Shown piece by piece: positions 11,992-23,317 of a DNA stretch of 64,000 nucleotides (position 1 is the first letter of the stretch; each line of letters starts with the position of its first letter). The notes beneath the pieces are model-generated. The model made no database searches and was not told the origin of the DNA. It saw nothing but the letters and a program-made list of their open reading frames with translations. This DNA comes from Pollenia angustigena (taxonomy: Eukaryota > Arthropoda > Insecta > Diptera > Polleniidae). The position numbers and the translations under genes were made by a program. The stretch lies in contig OV884058.1 in the NCBI GenBank assembly GCA_930367215.1, positions 111,639,802 to 111,703,801 on the forward strand, read 5' to 3'.

Positions 11992-13059
11992 TATGTGACC
12001 ATCTACATTGAATCCTCGTTTTACACCATACTCATAAAGTTTTTACACAGTTTCAGTTTTTTTAAATAGCAAATTAGCGATAAATACAGCAGAACTTAAA
12101 ATGTCCCGTATGAAAATTGGGTAGATTGTATCAAAAGTCTATACAATTTTCGTAAAATTTCGTCATTATCGAATACTACACACTGTAGATATCTTGTGGT
12201 ATCTTAAATGTTAGGGAATATAAGAAAAAATTTATACCATTTACAACACTTATTCCTATTATATAAATCGTTTATATGTATACATTGTAAATAGGTCCTT
12301 GTGGTCCACCTCGTAAGATTTGCAAAGTAATTGATCTACGTTTTCTAATATCAACGTGAAATCTATTTGTAAGGAACGACCCTATAAAACGGCAAGTAGA
12401 AACATTTTACTTATAATTTCTTTGAACTTAATGCCATTAAACTTCATGACTTAGAAGTAAAAATATTGATTTATATATATTGAGAATAACAAACAGGTAG
12501 CTGTACGTTTCAGTAGTGACCAACACCAATCCAGGCGTATAATAATTTTTTTCTAAACAGACTGGAAAACATTTATCATATTACGAACACCAAGATGCTG
12601 CCTTAATAACACTTCATGCACTTTGGAACCAGGGTACAGAACAATAATTGATAGGGCATGAAATTTCTTGCAAATGCATGCTTATCCTTGAAGGTTTGAC
12701 TATTAAGGGAATCCTAATCACAATTTTTGCTGAAAAATGGCATCGATGGCATGTTTATTTCGAAATAGTGCATTTTCAAAGTATCTTTATTTATACATTT
12801 TCGTTAAAATGTTTAACTATACAAAATAAAAACAAGTTCGAACCGACAGTTCGAGTGTTTTAAGAGGAATATCTATATGATGTTTATTTATTGTTAATTT
12901 ATCTTTATAAAAACAGACATCAGCATTAAAATTGGTTGCGGTTTAGACATACTTATATTAAATTATTGACCCACAATCAGACAGTTTTATGTCTTTTTTT
13001 TTAGCAATTTTTACTAGCTTGAGTTAAATATCACGATTAGTAACAGTTTAAGCCGAACT
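11992..13059. other. No bounded feature
   Basis: AT-rich, no terminal repeats, no splice-bounded open frame. Confidence 0.5.
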
Positions 13060-13900
13060 TTAATGATTTTCAGGAGGGTAATTTATATTGGAGCCATGGT
13101 AAGCTATGAACCAATCATCCCAAAATTCTGCAGAGTGACTTCTAGTATTAAAAAACATGAATTTGAATAAATTCCAATAAAGCGGTGAAACAAGTTTTAT
13201 CAGAAGGCTGCTTAAAATGGGATCTAAGATAAATTATGGACCGTTAATGACAAAATTGCATGACATTTTTTCGGGCCATATGAAGCTAAATTTAAAGAAA
13301 TTTTACCGCAATAACTATATCTGCTACGGTTTTAGGCGTATTTAATAAAAGTACCAGAGTGGGCTTTATATACAGGGTAAACTATGGACCGATCTTTACG
13401 AAATTTTACAGTCTTGTGTCTAGTCCTATATAACTGTGACGTGCCAAATTTTGCTATGATTGCATTAACAATTACGGTTTTGGGCGTACTATACTGTTTT
13501 CCGGGAGTAGGGCTTATATGGGGCCTAGGGTAAATTATAGACGGAACCTCGCGAAATTTTGCAGCGGGATCTTCAGTCGAATAAAAAGAATTGCAAAATC
13601 TTATATCATTCCGTGCATTTTTCCACCATTTATGTTACTTTTTGTAACAAAATTATGAATTTTTTTTAGGTTGTGGTTCCACATTTTGATTCACAGCTCT
13701 GATCATACCGAACCGATTTTGCTGGATTTTAATCCCAAACTGCTTAGGATAACTACAAGCAATCGACTTGAATTACTCAAGGACCCAGAATATATTATAC
13801 TTTATGGGGTCAGAGATAAATAATAAAAATGTTTCACACGGAATGACAAACTTAGTATACCCTCTTCACAACCAATTGTGGTGGAGGGTATAAAAATTCA
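13060..13900 (+). repeat. Diverged tandem units ending in a terminal hairpin (family A/B type)
   Basis: Four units of roughly 130-155 bp recur around the phrase AAATTATGGACCG (near 13100, 13231, 13378 and 13531). The 3' end reads TACCCTCTTCACAACC then GTGGTGGAGGGTATAAAAA, a stem-loop followed by ATAAAAA, identical in plan to the 3' ends at 40536 and 52433. No terminal inverted repeat and no coding potential; class unknown. Confidence 0.6.
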
Positions 13901-14717
13901 ATACAAAATCATGTTTTATTTTATAAAAAAAAATCCTAGCTAAATTATTATGTAAAATACATGAAATTTTTAATTTTACAGAACTAGTTTTCTATAAATT
14001 ATTTTTTTTTTAGTCTCGTTAAAAGGGAGAGCACATATCGCAAGCTTTATTTCAAAAACGCGACTTACTTTTTATAAGTTTCGAATTTAGTGTCTATTGT
14101 TCAACTTAAATTCTGTCAAATATCGGTGTTGATCGGCTAATCCAATCCAAAAAGTTATGCACAAAAAAGTACTTAACACAATTTACAACTGAAAGTTTTA
14201 TCGCCCGTAAACTTTGAGTGCTTCTCCAGCAAAACTTTTTCGACTAACCATGTTTTGGAAATAAGCTGTTGATATGCGATATATGTATTTTAAGAAAGTT
14301 TTTTGAAAAACATAAGCAATTTTGTAATATTTATGAAAAAAAGGACTACGAGCGAATTCGTTACTTTCGTAAAATTAAAAAAATGCTACCATATTCCTTT
14401 TTTTCGTATTATATACGAAACTTTTGTTGATGCTACGAAAAAAGTAACTACGAAAGTTTTATAATGTCGCATGAATTGTTTTCAGTGTTGGTATTTGTAT
14501 AATCCTGGAAACCTTAAAAATGTATGCGCTTTTGACTACGAAAACGATACTAATAAAAAGGACGATTGTATATTTTTCGTTAGTTGAAATATAATTAAAT
14601 ATTTGACTCAATAATAAAGTATTTAATAGTTTAAAATAAATTTTTTGTTTTGCAAATTTTAATGAAAGTTCGTATAAATTAACTAAAAATTTATTTAAAT
14701 TGGTTGCATAAAAACCA
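13901..14717. other. AT-rich DNA with scattered ACTTTCGTA palindromes
   Basis: At 14345-14470 the words TTACTTTCGTA and TACGAAAGTTTT occur in opposite orientations, suggesting a degraded inverted-repeat element, but no boundary can be fixed. Confidence 0.4.
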
Positions 14718-14932
14718 GGGGTCTAATCACCGCATACGATATCGAGCAAAATTGATCGAAATTATGTATTTTGGTATCATGAAACTCGATATCGAATGAA
14801 ATGTATTGAATTTAAAATAACAGCATTCGATATCGAGTAACTCGACATTACATTTATCGAGTTTTCATACGATACGTCAGTGTCTATCGTATGCAAAAAA
14901 ATTTGAAGTATCGAATGCGGTGATTAGACCCC
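14718..14932. mobile_element. TIR element, 215 bp, GGGGTCTAATCACC tips
   Basis: Near-perfect inverted ends begin GGGGTCTAATCACCGCATAC. Inside, ATCGAG/CTCGAT words alternate in both orientations. The right end directly abuts the hAT MITE at 14933. No convincing target duplication. Confidence 0.8.
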
Positions 14933-15216
14933 AGGGCTGTGGAGTCGGCGTCGAAGAGTTAGAGTTGGGGTTTTTGTATCAGTTTTTACTAGTTAAAAAA
15001 ATTTTCTCATATTTTTCAAAATAAAAATTCTTTGAAATTGGCGAATAATTTCTCTTGCTATTTTTAACCATTTAAAAGTTACTGCATTAAAATAAGGACC
15101 AGTCTCATATACATTAAGCATCAATGTCAGAGTAAGAGTCGGAGTTGGAGTCGAACTTAAAACATTTCAGCTGTTGGAGTCGTAGTTAGTACTATTGTTC
15201 GACGACTTCACGGCCC
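14933..15216. mobile_element. hAT-like MITE family G, copy 1
   Basis: The left tip AGGGCTGTGGAGTCGGCGTC and the right tip on the minus strand, TTAGGGCCGTGAAGTCG, are inverted repeats of the GGAGTCGGAGTCG type common in insect hAT MITEs. The reverse strand of about 14990-15214 aligns with 40812-41040. An 8-bp duplication is not preserved, perhaps because the left boundary meets another element. Confidence 0.75.
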
Positions 15217-15231
15217 TAATGAAAACATTTA

Positions 15232-15312
15232 CTGCCTGCTCATCTATTTTCGAACAAAGACTTCGTTCGCTTAACTTACATGGTCTTCGTTTGAAATCGA
15301 TGAACAGGCCAT
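15232..15312. mobile_element. Short palindrome related to the element at 4518
   Basis: CCTGCTCATCTATTTTCGAAC pairs imperfectly with the inverted AATGGCCTGTTCATCGATTT. The centre CGAACAAAGACTTCGTTCGC, continuing CTTAACTTACATG, matches the interior of the 4518-4871 element. Confidence 0.55.
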
Positions 15313-15539
15313 TAGATTTCATTAAGAGTCGCAAGAGCATTCAGTTGTAAGAGTTTTTTTTGTGAATTTTGTAAGGACGATATCAATTATGAAGTGGACA
15401 ATCTATAGAAATAGATTTACAATAATGATGAACCTTCGAAAATGTTACAATCCAGGGTGAATTAAAGTTTTTTATGGAATATTTTTTCACACTACCAACT
15501 TAGCGGAAATTTTTATTTATTTCCTTCTTCCTAATGAGT

Positions 15540-15728
15540 GATTATTAGCATCACTTGCTTTTTTAAATGCATTCTGCAATACAATCGTGTAGAAATGTTC
15601 AGTGTTATCTGACCGAAAGTTCACCAATTTATCGACGCGTATAAATTAGGAAAACTGTGCATCGGTAAAATCTACGATAAATTTTTGCCTTTGGCTGCAA
15701 AGTATTATGATGTTTTGGAACTCAGCCA
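15540..15728 (+). repeat. Dispersed repeat H, copy 1
   Basis: Aligns with the reverse strand of 20525-20725 across about 190 bp, including GTGTAGAA, TGTTATCT(G/A)ACCGAAAG and CTTTGGCTGCAAAGTATTAT. Unclassified. Confidence 0.7.
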
Positions 15729-16205
15729 TATTTTTTAAATAATTATTTTTTTCTAATTTCATCTTAGTATGCATTTCTTGAATTTAGCGAAAACAACTTA
15801 GTTATTATTTGAAATCTGGATTTAGTTTGCTTTTACTTCCCCCCTGAATAAGATCTGTTTTATAATACAATTTTTGTTTAATTGTTTGATTTTTTTTTAT
15901 ATAAAATGTTTTTGTTTTTGAAAAAGAACGCCTCATTTTAATCATAAAAATGCAAAATGGACATTAAATTCACAAAAATATTTATGAGATTTCTATTGTG
16001 ATAATAGCCCGTCCCATCGTCACAGTCATCAAACGAGAGAGTCAGCAACCAGGCAGGCAACATCAAGGCTGCCAGATACATTTTTTCAGACTCAACAAAC
16101 TTAAAAAAATACCCTAAAATATCCCCTCTAAAAAGAAGAAAAAACCCCAAAGAATTCCCTTTTAAAAAAATTGTATTTTTTTAACTGTGCCTCCATGTTT
16201 TTTAA
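15729..16205. other. No bounded feature
   Basis: AT-rich, with a GC-richer patch near 16000-16060; no recognisable frame. Confidence 0.5.
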
Positions 16206-16210
16206 CTCTC

Positions 16211-16890
16211 GCGTTGAGAAACTTTTCGATTGAAATGTGTGAAATGAAACAAAATGCCGTATATTGAAACAAACAGCTGTTTTTTCACTTAACTGTGTCT
16301 ATTACTTTTTATTGGCGTGTAGAAGCTGTCACGTAAGGAAATTACTCGCCAATTTACAAAAAAGTGTGTCTGTAATATTTTTGTGAGAAAAGTTCCCGCT
16401 TTGAACTGTTAAATAAACTCACGAATAAAAATGGGGCGAGAAAAAATGTTAACACTAAAACACAATTAAAATGCAAAATGCGAATAATAATAATAACATT
16501 TTAGCCTTGGCACATTTTTTCATTGTTTAACTATTTTTCTTTTAACATTTTTATAAAATATACGAATTTTTTTAAAGCTCGTTTGCAAACAACAAACTTT
16601 AAAGTCGCACTTTGCACTATTTGCTTGAGCCGACGGTTGTATTTTCGCCGCAGTCGTTGAAACATTTTTGATTTTAGTAAATTTTGGTCGCCGTCAACGG
16701 TATGTTTTACTGACGTTCTAACCGTCTGCAATGTCACATCGGCTTCGGGTGCAATGTTATGACATTTATAACATAACGACGTAATCTCTTTTGATAGTTC
16801 CCGACATGAGTTATAGTTTTTTCTCACATTTCGAGAAACGATGGAATATTTTGTTTCACATCTTTTCGATGCGAGAAGTTCTCACTTAAG
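16211..16890. mobile_element. Possible degraded long-TIR element
   Basis: GAGAAACTTTTCGATTGAAA with GAAACAAAAT on the left is matched in inverted orientation by the sequence ending near 16885 (GAGAACTTCTCGCATCGAAA on the minus strand). Identity is modest over about 45 bases. A 98-residue minus-strand open frame inside (16531-16827) resembles no family I know. Confidence 0.35.
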
Positions 16891-17382
16891 CTACAGAACA
16901 TGGGTACTGGCTAATGTTTAAAAGATTATTTATTAATTGTATATTTTTGTACTTCTCGTATCAGGTTGGATTATTTTATCTTGCAAAGATGTATTTTCAT
17001 ATTCATATTTAAATACTTAAGGACATGGGTTTGTTTCACTCCTTTGATTGCAGAAGAACTTACAATTAGAAGACATCAGCATAATAATCGTAACTAATAG
17101 AATTCGGGAATTTTTGATTTTTATTTTACTTTTCAAGCCTGAAAATAATGTAAGATTTTCTTCTTATAGTGTTTTTGTTGTTTCTACACAAAACAAGCAA
17201 ATCGTTTTTATCTACTTTTGTATCTTTGTTGTTGTTTCTACAATAAACTTTTACAAACCCACGCGTATGCACATATATAGAATGCAATGGTTTTCGAAAG
17301 TAATCCTAATTTAGATTGTTGTAAGTACTTTTCGGTGTTATTCGTATATAAATTGTTAAACCGACTCATACTAATTGAACAA
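16891..17382. other. No bounded feature
   Basis: Looks single-copy; AT-rich, no terminal repeats. Confidence 0.5.
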
Positions 17383-17585
17383 CCTAAACAAAAGCGGCAA
17401 GCGTTTTTTTAAACATGAAAATTTTATTTAAATACAATTTCAATAAAACAAACCAACATAGCGATCTGTCAAATAAGATTTATCAGCCGGGTGGTTTCTA
17501 ATTCGCATTCTAATGGTTTGTTTCGTATAAATTGTATCAAATGAGAAGTTTTGACATACAAAAAACGCTTCCGCTCTTATTTAGG
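17383..17585. mobile_element. MITE family P, copy 2
   Basis: The left word CCTAAACAAAAGCGG and the right CCGCTCTTATTTAGG are inverted repeats and correspond to the inner tips of the copies at 11690 and 46092. The shared inner segment GAGAAGTTTTGACA also matches 46092. The outermost CAG...GTA bases are diverged, so the ends are approximate. Confidence 0.65.
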
Positions 17586-17602
17586 TAGCTCAGTAAGAGT
17601 TA

Positions 17603-17768
17603 AGCTTCGTACAGAAGGGGGTCAGATCTTACAATGTTGACATTTTTATGCATTAATTTTACACATCTGCCAAATGAAAATGAGCTTACAATGTTCACAC
17701 AGTTGCAAGACATTTTTAGGCAATTTTAGTGACAACATTGTAAGATCTGAACATCATCTGTACGAAGC
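17603..17768. mobile_element. Palindromic MITE, 166 bp
   Basis: Arms GCTTCGTACAGAAGGGGGTC and CAGATCTTACAATGTTG pair with the inverted CAACATTGTAAGATCTGA and TCTGTACGAAGC, with one short mismatch block. The loop of about 95 bp is AT-rich. Confidence 0.78.
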
Positions 17769-19311
17769 ATCAGTCGAAGAAACTTAAACTTGGTACGAGT
17801 TTTTTCTTTCTGTGTATAATTAAAAAATTATATTTTACCATTTTTTCCATTTTTTTCAATTTTTGATCCTGTCAACTCCAAACTTTATTAAATCAAAAGC
17901 CCTTTTGTTGTTAATGCTGCACAATGGGATGTTGCAAAGATTATGGTTAAGCTCCATCGGTATAAAGTCAGTAGGTAATGACAGGCGCTTCTTTTTAGGG
18001 CTTTGATAATGAACATGGTTTTAAACAGATCCATTTAACGGATAAAATATCAGTTGACTCATCCATTGTGTTTATGGCCATTGGCTTAAAAGTACTTTTA
18101 CTTTTTCAAATAGGAAAAGGGAAACTACAAATTTTTATAAATTTCCCCAAAAAAGCCTCAATTTTTTTGTTTAATATCCTCAATGAATACCCCAAATGAA
18201 AGTTTTTATTCTTTTCAACAACAAAGTGTCCCCTAATTTGGGCTTTGAACCCTAAATCTGGCAGCCCTGAGCAACATCAGCGTCAGACCACGCTCTTAGT
18301 CTCAGTTAAAATGCAATGAGTAGAATTATTTAGTATAAAAAATATTGCTGACTTTTAGACAACAATGGATGCGAATTTTTGTTGTTTTAATTTTTTTAAA
18401 TTTTGCAAAAATTTTTTTTAACTCTAAAGCCCAGTTTAACTTTTGCTATCCGGGAATGTGGTTTGACATTAAAAAAAAATTAGTCTTTCAACAGAAATAT
18501 TTTTAAAACTAAAAAAAAGTTTGTTTAAAATAAATTTAAATATTTTTAAATTTTGTGTTTTTTTATGAATCGTTATAAATGTGTTTTTTGCAACGTTCGT
18601 TCCACTTTGTTGACTGTAAAACGACAAATTCTGTTATTGAATTTTTTTTTTTTTTATAAAAAAGAATAACAAAATACCTTTGTTTACATTTATACAGACA
18701 TACATTTAAATGTACATACAACAACAGAATAAATAAGTGCGTGTATTTGTTGCTATTTGCCTATCTGTCTATTTGTAAGTTTAAATATTTACCGAAAACA
18801 ATATAAACAAACTATAACAGAAATCATATAAAAAAATGGGTGTGTTTCATTTTCGAAAAAAAAAAAAATTACAAAACCAACAACAAATTTCTCTAAAAAA
18901 AATGCAAAACTATTTCTATAAAAAAATATCATATGATTTTGTTTTTGTGAGATAATTCTTCAACAGCAAAAAACTTTTATGTCTTTCTTTGTCATCGTCA
19001 ATATTAACCGATTATTATGGCTGATGTTGTTGCGAATTGTGTGTAAAAAAGAAAAATATTCAAGCTTGTAAACAACACTCAGAGAAAAATGTTAATCGGT
19101 AAAAATTTCAAAATTTTTATTAAATTGGTTAGAGAATTTTTTCTAAATGGGGGATGTTTCAGGTTGTGGGCTCGATAATCTTACGGAATTTGTAATGGGA
19201 ATGACCTGGCTGCGCAACAGGGGATTGGATACGGGGTACACATGGGGCAGTTTAGTGTTAAGTAGGGTTGTCTATCTTTATCCTCCGATTTTTTATCTTC
19301 CACTACTTTTA
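17769..19311. other. Single-copy-looking AT-rich DNA
   Basis: No terminal repeats and no coding-like stretch. The lack of recognisable transposon sequence makes 18300-19140 a candidate ancestral non-coding segment. Confidence 0.45.
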
Positions 19312-19782
19312 ACTAAGTGCCAATTCACACGTTGCAAGTCTTAAGCTGGAGGTCCATACCACGCGTTTTCGCCTCCACGCAGCGCATGCTTTTCTAACCT
19401 TACTTGCGTTTTTCGTTTCAAGTTACATGCAACGCTTTTTATGCAGCAGCAACACAAGTAAAAATAAAATTTAATTTGTCAAAATCAGCTGATTTGTTCG
19501 AACGCTGCTTGTGGCGCTTACAAAAGAAGAAAGTAAACCCACTTTTCGCCTCTAGGCGTCTACGCTTTTGTGCATGTAACTTACTACGTATAACTACACA
19601 GATCCTACTTTTTTGACAGCTGCGTATGCTGCGAAAAAGCGAGTAACGCGTGGTGTGGACCTCCAGCTTTATTGATCAGCTTGCTACCTTATAGGCGAGA
19701 GAGAGTGAGAGAGAAACGTTTATTTTCCTCTCTTCACTCTCGTTATAATATAAGACTTGCAACGTGTGAATTGGGACTAAGT
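19312..19782. mobile_element. Foldback MITE interrupted by a Harbinger MITE
   Basis: Arms at 19312-19343 and 19751-19782 share CCAATTCACACGTTGCAAGT, continuing CTTA, in inverted orientation. Without the insert the element is about 144 bp, and its centre is itself palindromic (GAGAGAGAGTGAGAG against CTCTCTTCACTCTC), resembling the centre of palindrome E at 27571. Confidence 0.78.
19344..19668. mobile_element. PIF/Harbinger-type MITE, 325 bp, with TTA TSD
   Basis: The tips are AGCTGGAGGTCCATACCACG and its inverted counterpart (AGCTGGAGGTCCACACCACG on the minus strand). TTA flanks both ends (19341-19343 and 19669-19671), the 3-bp duplication typical of PIF/Harbinger. It is inserted at the last bases of the left arm of the outer foldback. 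Confidence 0.85.
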
Positions 19783-20524
19783 AAGTTAAAGTTAACTTCG
19801 CACCAGCTTTTCAATCTGACCTAAAATATTTTAAAATGGGTGTGACAAAATTCGATTGGTATTCATTTGAATAAAATTAACGTTTTGCGCATCGTTAGAT
19901 ATGACATTTCCTATCGTTTTAGTAACATATGGAAGTATGTAATAGAAAAAAGAACTTCTAGTTTTTTATTTCTAAGGACAATTCAAGTCAATTTAGGATA
20001 CCCAATTTAAAAGTAAAGCGTATTCCAGTGAAAGAATTCTGCTTTGATCAAAACAAACGGAAGTCGTTCGCGGCAAAGTCTAGAATTTATATTATTATTA
20101 GGCGGGTTAGGTAAGACGAGACCGCTCTCATCCCAATAAATGCCGAGCATTAACTTGGCGCCATAGACATTCGGCTTTTGCGCTCACTGACCTTATTAAA
20201 CGGGCTGCCAGTTAAAATGTGGCCAAAATCTGCAAATTTTGCAAAAAAAAAAATCGTCAAATTGACTCTTAAATGGTCACCAAAATCGTCATTATTAAAA
20301 AAATCCTTATTTGAACGATTTCTTGTTTTTCGCGCTGTCTAATGGATCTAATTAATTCAATTCAAAAATGACTTCTTTGAATGACGTTCAAGCATTTTTT
20401 CGGAAATGCAAAAGCCGCCTGTCAACCTCTCTTGGCTTAACCCGTTTGGTACCCAATTTCCTCACTTTTGAACGAATCTTAATAATTGCTAACATTTAAA
20501 AATTCCTGCATGAGTAGCTCCGAA
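19783..20524. other. No bounded feature; one hAT-like tip
   Basis: GGGCTGCCAGTTAAAATGTG near 20209, followed by AAATCGTCAAATTGAC, resembles a hAT terminus and the inverted ATCGTC-rich end near 37040. No partner end was found. Confidence 0.35.
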
Positions 20525-20725
20525 TAAGCTTTGCAAGTTCTCAGTAAGCATGACTGAGTTTCAAGACATCATAATACTTTGCAGCCAAAGTCAAAAATGT
20601 ATCATACACAGTTTTCTTAGTGTGTAAGCATCGATATCTTTTTTGGTGCCCTTTCGGTTAGATAACATTGAAAGATTCTACATGGTTGCATTGAAAAAAA
20701 TGCATTTAAAAAAGCGAATGGCATT
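20525..20725 (-). repeat. Dispersed repeat H, copy 2
   Basis: Reverse-strand homologue of 15540-15728. Confidence 0.7.
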
Positions 20726-21049
20726 CCAACGGACATTTTGGAACTCTTCCTTTGACAAGAATCTTTATCGAGTAATTCCTTAAGTTTATCATCTGCAAAA
20801 AACAAAACTTTTGTTTTTAAACTATTTTGTTCAATGTCTAAGACGATTTTTGGATGGATGATAAATGAAACTATGGACCAAAAACCCACAAATTTCAATT
20901 GTCTCACATCCAGTTCATCGATTTGTTCGACATCGTTAAACAGGCAGTCAGTCTTTGGTCTAGAAAGGATATTTTACCTTTTGGTATTACATTCTCCGGG
21001 GAAATATGTTGCAGTCAATACCTTTAGTTTTGCAGGATTCCAAATGAAC

Positions 21050-21180
21050 AGATTTTTAGAGATCGCGGCTAACAAGAGACTACGGGAGTCAGTGGCCCCT
21101 GGAACCTCGGTTCGATTCTGACCATTGGCTAAGGATATTTCGGGTATCGCGTGGTTGTTGTGGTTTCGACCCAAAGTCGT
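21050..21180 (+). repeat. tRNA-like (SINE-type) segment
   Basis: CGGTTCGATTCTGACC near 21107 matches a B box, and GTGGTTTCGACC follows at about 21158. An A box is not convincing and there is no related copy in this window, so a SINE origin is tentative. It is not an intact tRNA. Confidence 0.35.
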
Positions 21181-21269
21181 GGTAGGGGAGTTCTTTAAAA
21201 GTCGGTTTCACAGGCTAATCTTTTATATTGCGAGAGAAAAAACTACATAAACTTTTCAAAAGAATCGGT

Positions 21270-21600
21270 TAATTATTTAAGAAGGTATAGGAGGCGGCTT
21301 TTACTCTTTTTGCTTGATTTTTTCGCCGTAAATGTTTAAATTTATAGCCTTTAGTTCCTTCAAGACTTGAAACTATCATCAGATAATTAATAAGGAAGAC
21401 ATGGGTAGAGGGAGCTTTTTCCCGTTTTGCCCTATTTTACGCCCTAAATGTTGGAATTTCCAAGAAAATTATATCTGTGAGTTCCTTTAGATGTTAAAGT
21501 GTCTGCATGCCAAATTTTATATGTTGATTAGTTAAGAAGATATAGGGAGGGGGAGCTTTTATTCCTCTTATATCGCGTTCTAAATAATGAAAACATTGCT
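21270..21600 (+). repeat. Family D-like repeated paragraphs
   Basis: Phrases of the type ATAGGGAGGGGGAGCTTTTA and CGCCCTAAATGTT recur about every 130 bp, as in the clearer arrays at 41.9-42.9 kb. Confidence 0.4.
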
Positions 21601-22116
21601 TGCATTGCTTGGTAACTTTTCAAGTGACAAAAAGAAAATCATAATATGGAAAATGGAGGGCATTGTCTTGATACTTGTATGGGAAAAATATGTTGGAATA
21701 TCTAAATGCCATATCTTCGGAACCACTGCGAAGATTTCATACAAACTTTACATAAACCATCTACAGACCATCTAGGTCTACTCGTTTCCGCAGTTTGTGG
21801 TGACACCAAAGTGTACACTTCTTTTTACATATATAAGATTAAATAATATCCAAATAAATTACACAGCATTTTCTGGAATCCTTAACTGGTAAGTTGTTAA
21901 TTATTTTCTTAAAATAAAAAATCAATTGAAATGTGTTTTCTTAGCTCTAATTAATTTGATATTAAAAAAATAAAAAGAAATACTGTTTTTTTTTTTATCA
22001 AGTTTTATAATAAAATACAAGAAATTAAATTTAGAAGCTATAAAATAAATGTTAAATAAAAGACAATAAAAAAAATACAGTGGAACCAACGGTGCTTTTA
22101 ACTGGTTATTGCCATA

Positions 22117-22138
22117 AGCGAGGTATAGAGTTCCTACG
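22117..22138 (+). ncRNA. mir-276a: miR-276a-5p mature arm
   Basis: 22 bases of the 5' arm. The preceding base is A where the Drosophila product, as I recall it, has C. The exact 5' end is inferred from the known family member. Confidence 0.85.
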
Positions 22139-22155
22139 TTATTATTTGCAATCAG

Positions 22156-22177
22156 TAGGAACTTCATACCGTGCTCT
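22156..22177 (+). ncRNA. mir-276a: miR-276a-3p mature arm (usual dominant strand)
   Basis: Identical over 22 bases to Drosophila miR-276a-3p as I recall it. The seed is AGGAACT (positions 2-8). Confidence 0.93.
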
Positions 22178-22515
22178 TGGAGAGCCATTAAACAACTTTT
22201 TAAATGAATAAAAAATCAAAACATAACAGGTAATAACAAAAACTCATAAAAATAAAAAAATCCAAAACATTCTTTAATCCAAATACTAAATATTATTATT
22301 AAAAAATATATTATAAAAAGGAGATTTAAGCATTATTTTGGTTATTAAAAAAAATTCAAATACAAGATGTATTTGGGGAGTTCCATAACAAAACATTTTT
22401 TTCTTTTTTTTTATTTGAATTCAATTCAGGAAGTCAATAATTTCGGTGTTATTTAACTTTTTTCAGTGAATTTTAGTAAGCCAGCTCCACGCCATAATCA
22501 ATTAACATATTTCTA

Positions 22516-23317
22516 CACTGAAAGAAAAATGCTTCATATATTTAATGAATCATTTTCATAAAAAAATTTTTCTTGGGTAAATGAAAATTTTCACTGTCTA
22601 AATGGAATTTCATAGTTATAATGAAGTATTTTCGTTAAAATCGCTTCATTGGATTTCGTAATTACGTTAAAAATTTTCATTGGATATATGAAAACTTAAG
22701 TTTGTCCAAGTGAAACAAAAAAATTTTAATTGGGAACATAAAAAACAATATACAAACATAACTATATTCATAAATTAATACAAAATTATAGTTTCCTTAA
22801 AAAAAAGTTTAATTGTTAATCAAAAAATGTAAGATTTAATTATTTCATACATCTAATGTAATATGCCATTAAATTTATGAAACCAAAAATTTTTTTATAA
22901 AAGCAACATATTTCAGTATGAAACAAAAACTTTCAATCAACGTTGTTATTATTGTTATGGACAATTTAATATCATATTTACGCTCTTAATTGAGTAAAAA
23001 CATAGTTTTTTTATCCAAAAACTACACTGCCCCGGTAGACTTGCTGGAAGTGAGCTAGTCTATCAGCATCGAGGTTGCGCGATCGAATCCTGCCAGAGAC
23101 AGAAAAAAAATTAAAAAAAAAAATAAAAAGAAAAAAAATTTATTGAATTCATCCAATGAAAAATATTCATAGATCTAATGTAATGTTTGATTAAATGCAT
23201 TTTAATGAAACAGGTTTCATTGATCCAACGAAGCGCTGCATAGGTTCCTTATTAATGCAATTTTTCATGGGATTAATGTGAAAATTCATTGGTAATGCGA
23301 AGAAAATTCTTTCAGTG
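22516..23317. mobile_element. CACTGAAAGAA-tipped TIR element, 802 bp
   Basis: The tips CACTGAAAGAA (left) and TTCTTTCAGTG (right) are inverted and flanked by TA (22514-22515 and 23318-23319). The interior repeats the phrase ATGAAAATTTTCA and its variants. It carries a tRNA-like segment at 23033-23145. TA duplication suggests a Tc1/mariner-type MITE. It lies about 320 bp downstream of mir-276a. Confidence 0.75.
23033..23145 (+). repeat. tRNA-like module inside the TIR element
   Basis: GCGATCGAATCCTGCC matches a B box, and the upstream GGTAGACTTGCTGGAAGTGA is A box-like. An A-rich tail (A runs broken by T and G) follows from about 23101, as for a SINE inserted in the element. Confidence 0.5.

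Larger units (their letters stand above)
22096..22193 (+). ncRNA. mir-276a: mir-276a microRNA precursor
   Basis: The hairpin has a 5' arm CCATAAGCGAGGTATAGAG and a 3' arm pairing back with it. About 26 bp of mature stem has only a few mismatches or G-U pairs, a loop of about 17 nt follows TTCCTAC, and a basal extension pairs TTTAA(C)TGG with CCA(T)TTAAA. Both arms match insect miR-276a: the 3p product at 22156-22177 begins TAGGAACTTCATACCGTG, with C at the tenth base as in miR-276a rather than the A of miR-276b. The 5p product at 22117-22138 begins AGCGAGGTATAGAG. In Drosophila this microRNA acts in the nervous system and, in other insects, in reproduction, by pairing with mRNAs in Argonaute complexes. 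It stands alone here: no second microRNA hairpin is visible nearby, and the primary transcript's promoter and ends cannot be placed. The flanks at 21780-22510 are AT-rich and free of bounded transposons. Confidence 0.96.

Noticed and set aside
16531..16827. 98-codon minus-strand open frame rich in Lys and Arg
   Set aside because: No recognisable domain, no splice signals found, and it lies within a possible degraded inverted-repeat element.
20834..21121. 95-codon plus-strand frame
   Set aside because: Ends in a tRNA-like segment; no domain recognised.
21922..22188. 88-codon minus-strand open frame
   Set aside because: It is antisense to the mir-276a hairpin and otherwise built of AT-rich codons; conservation here is explained by the microRNA.
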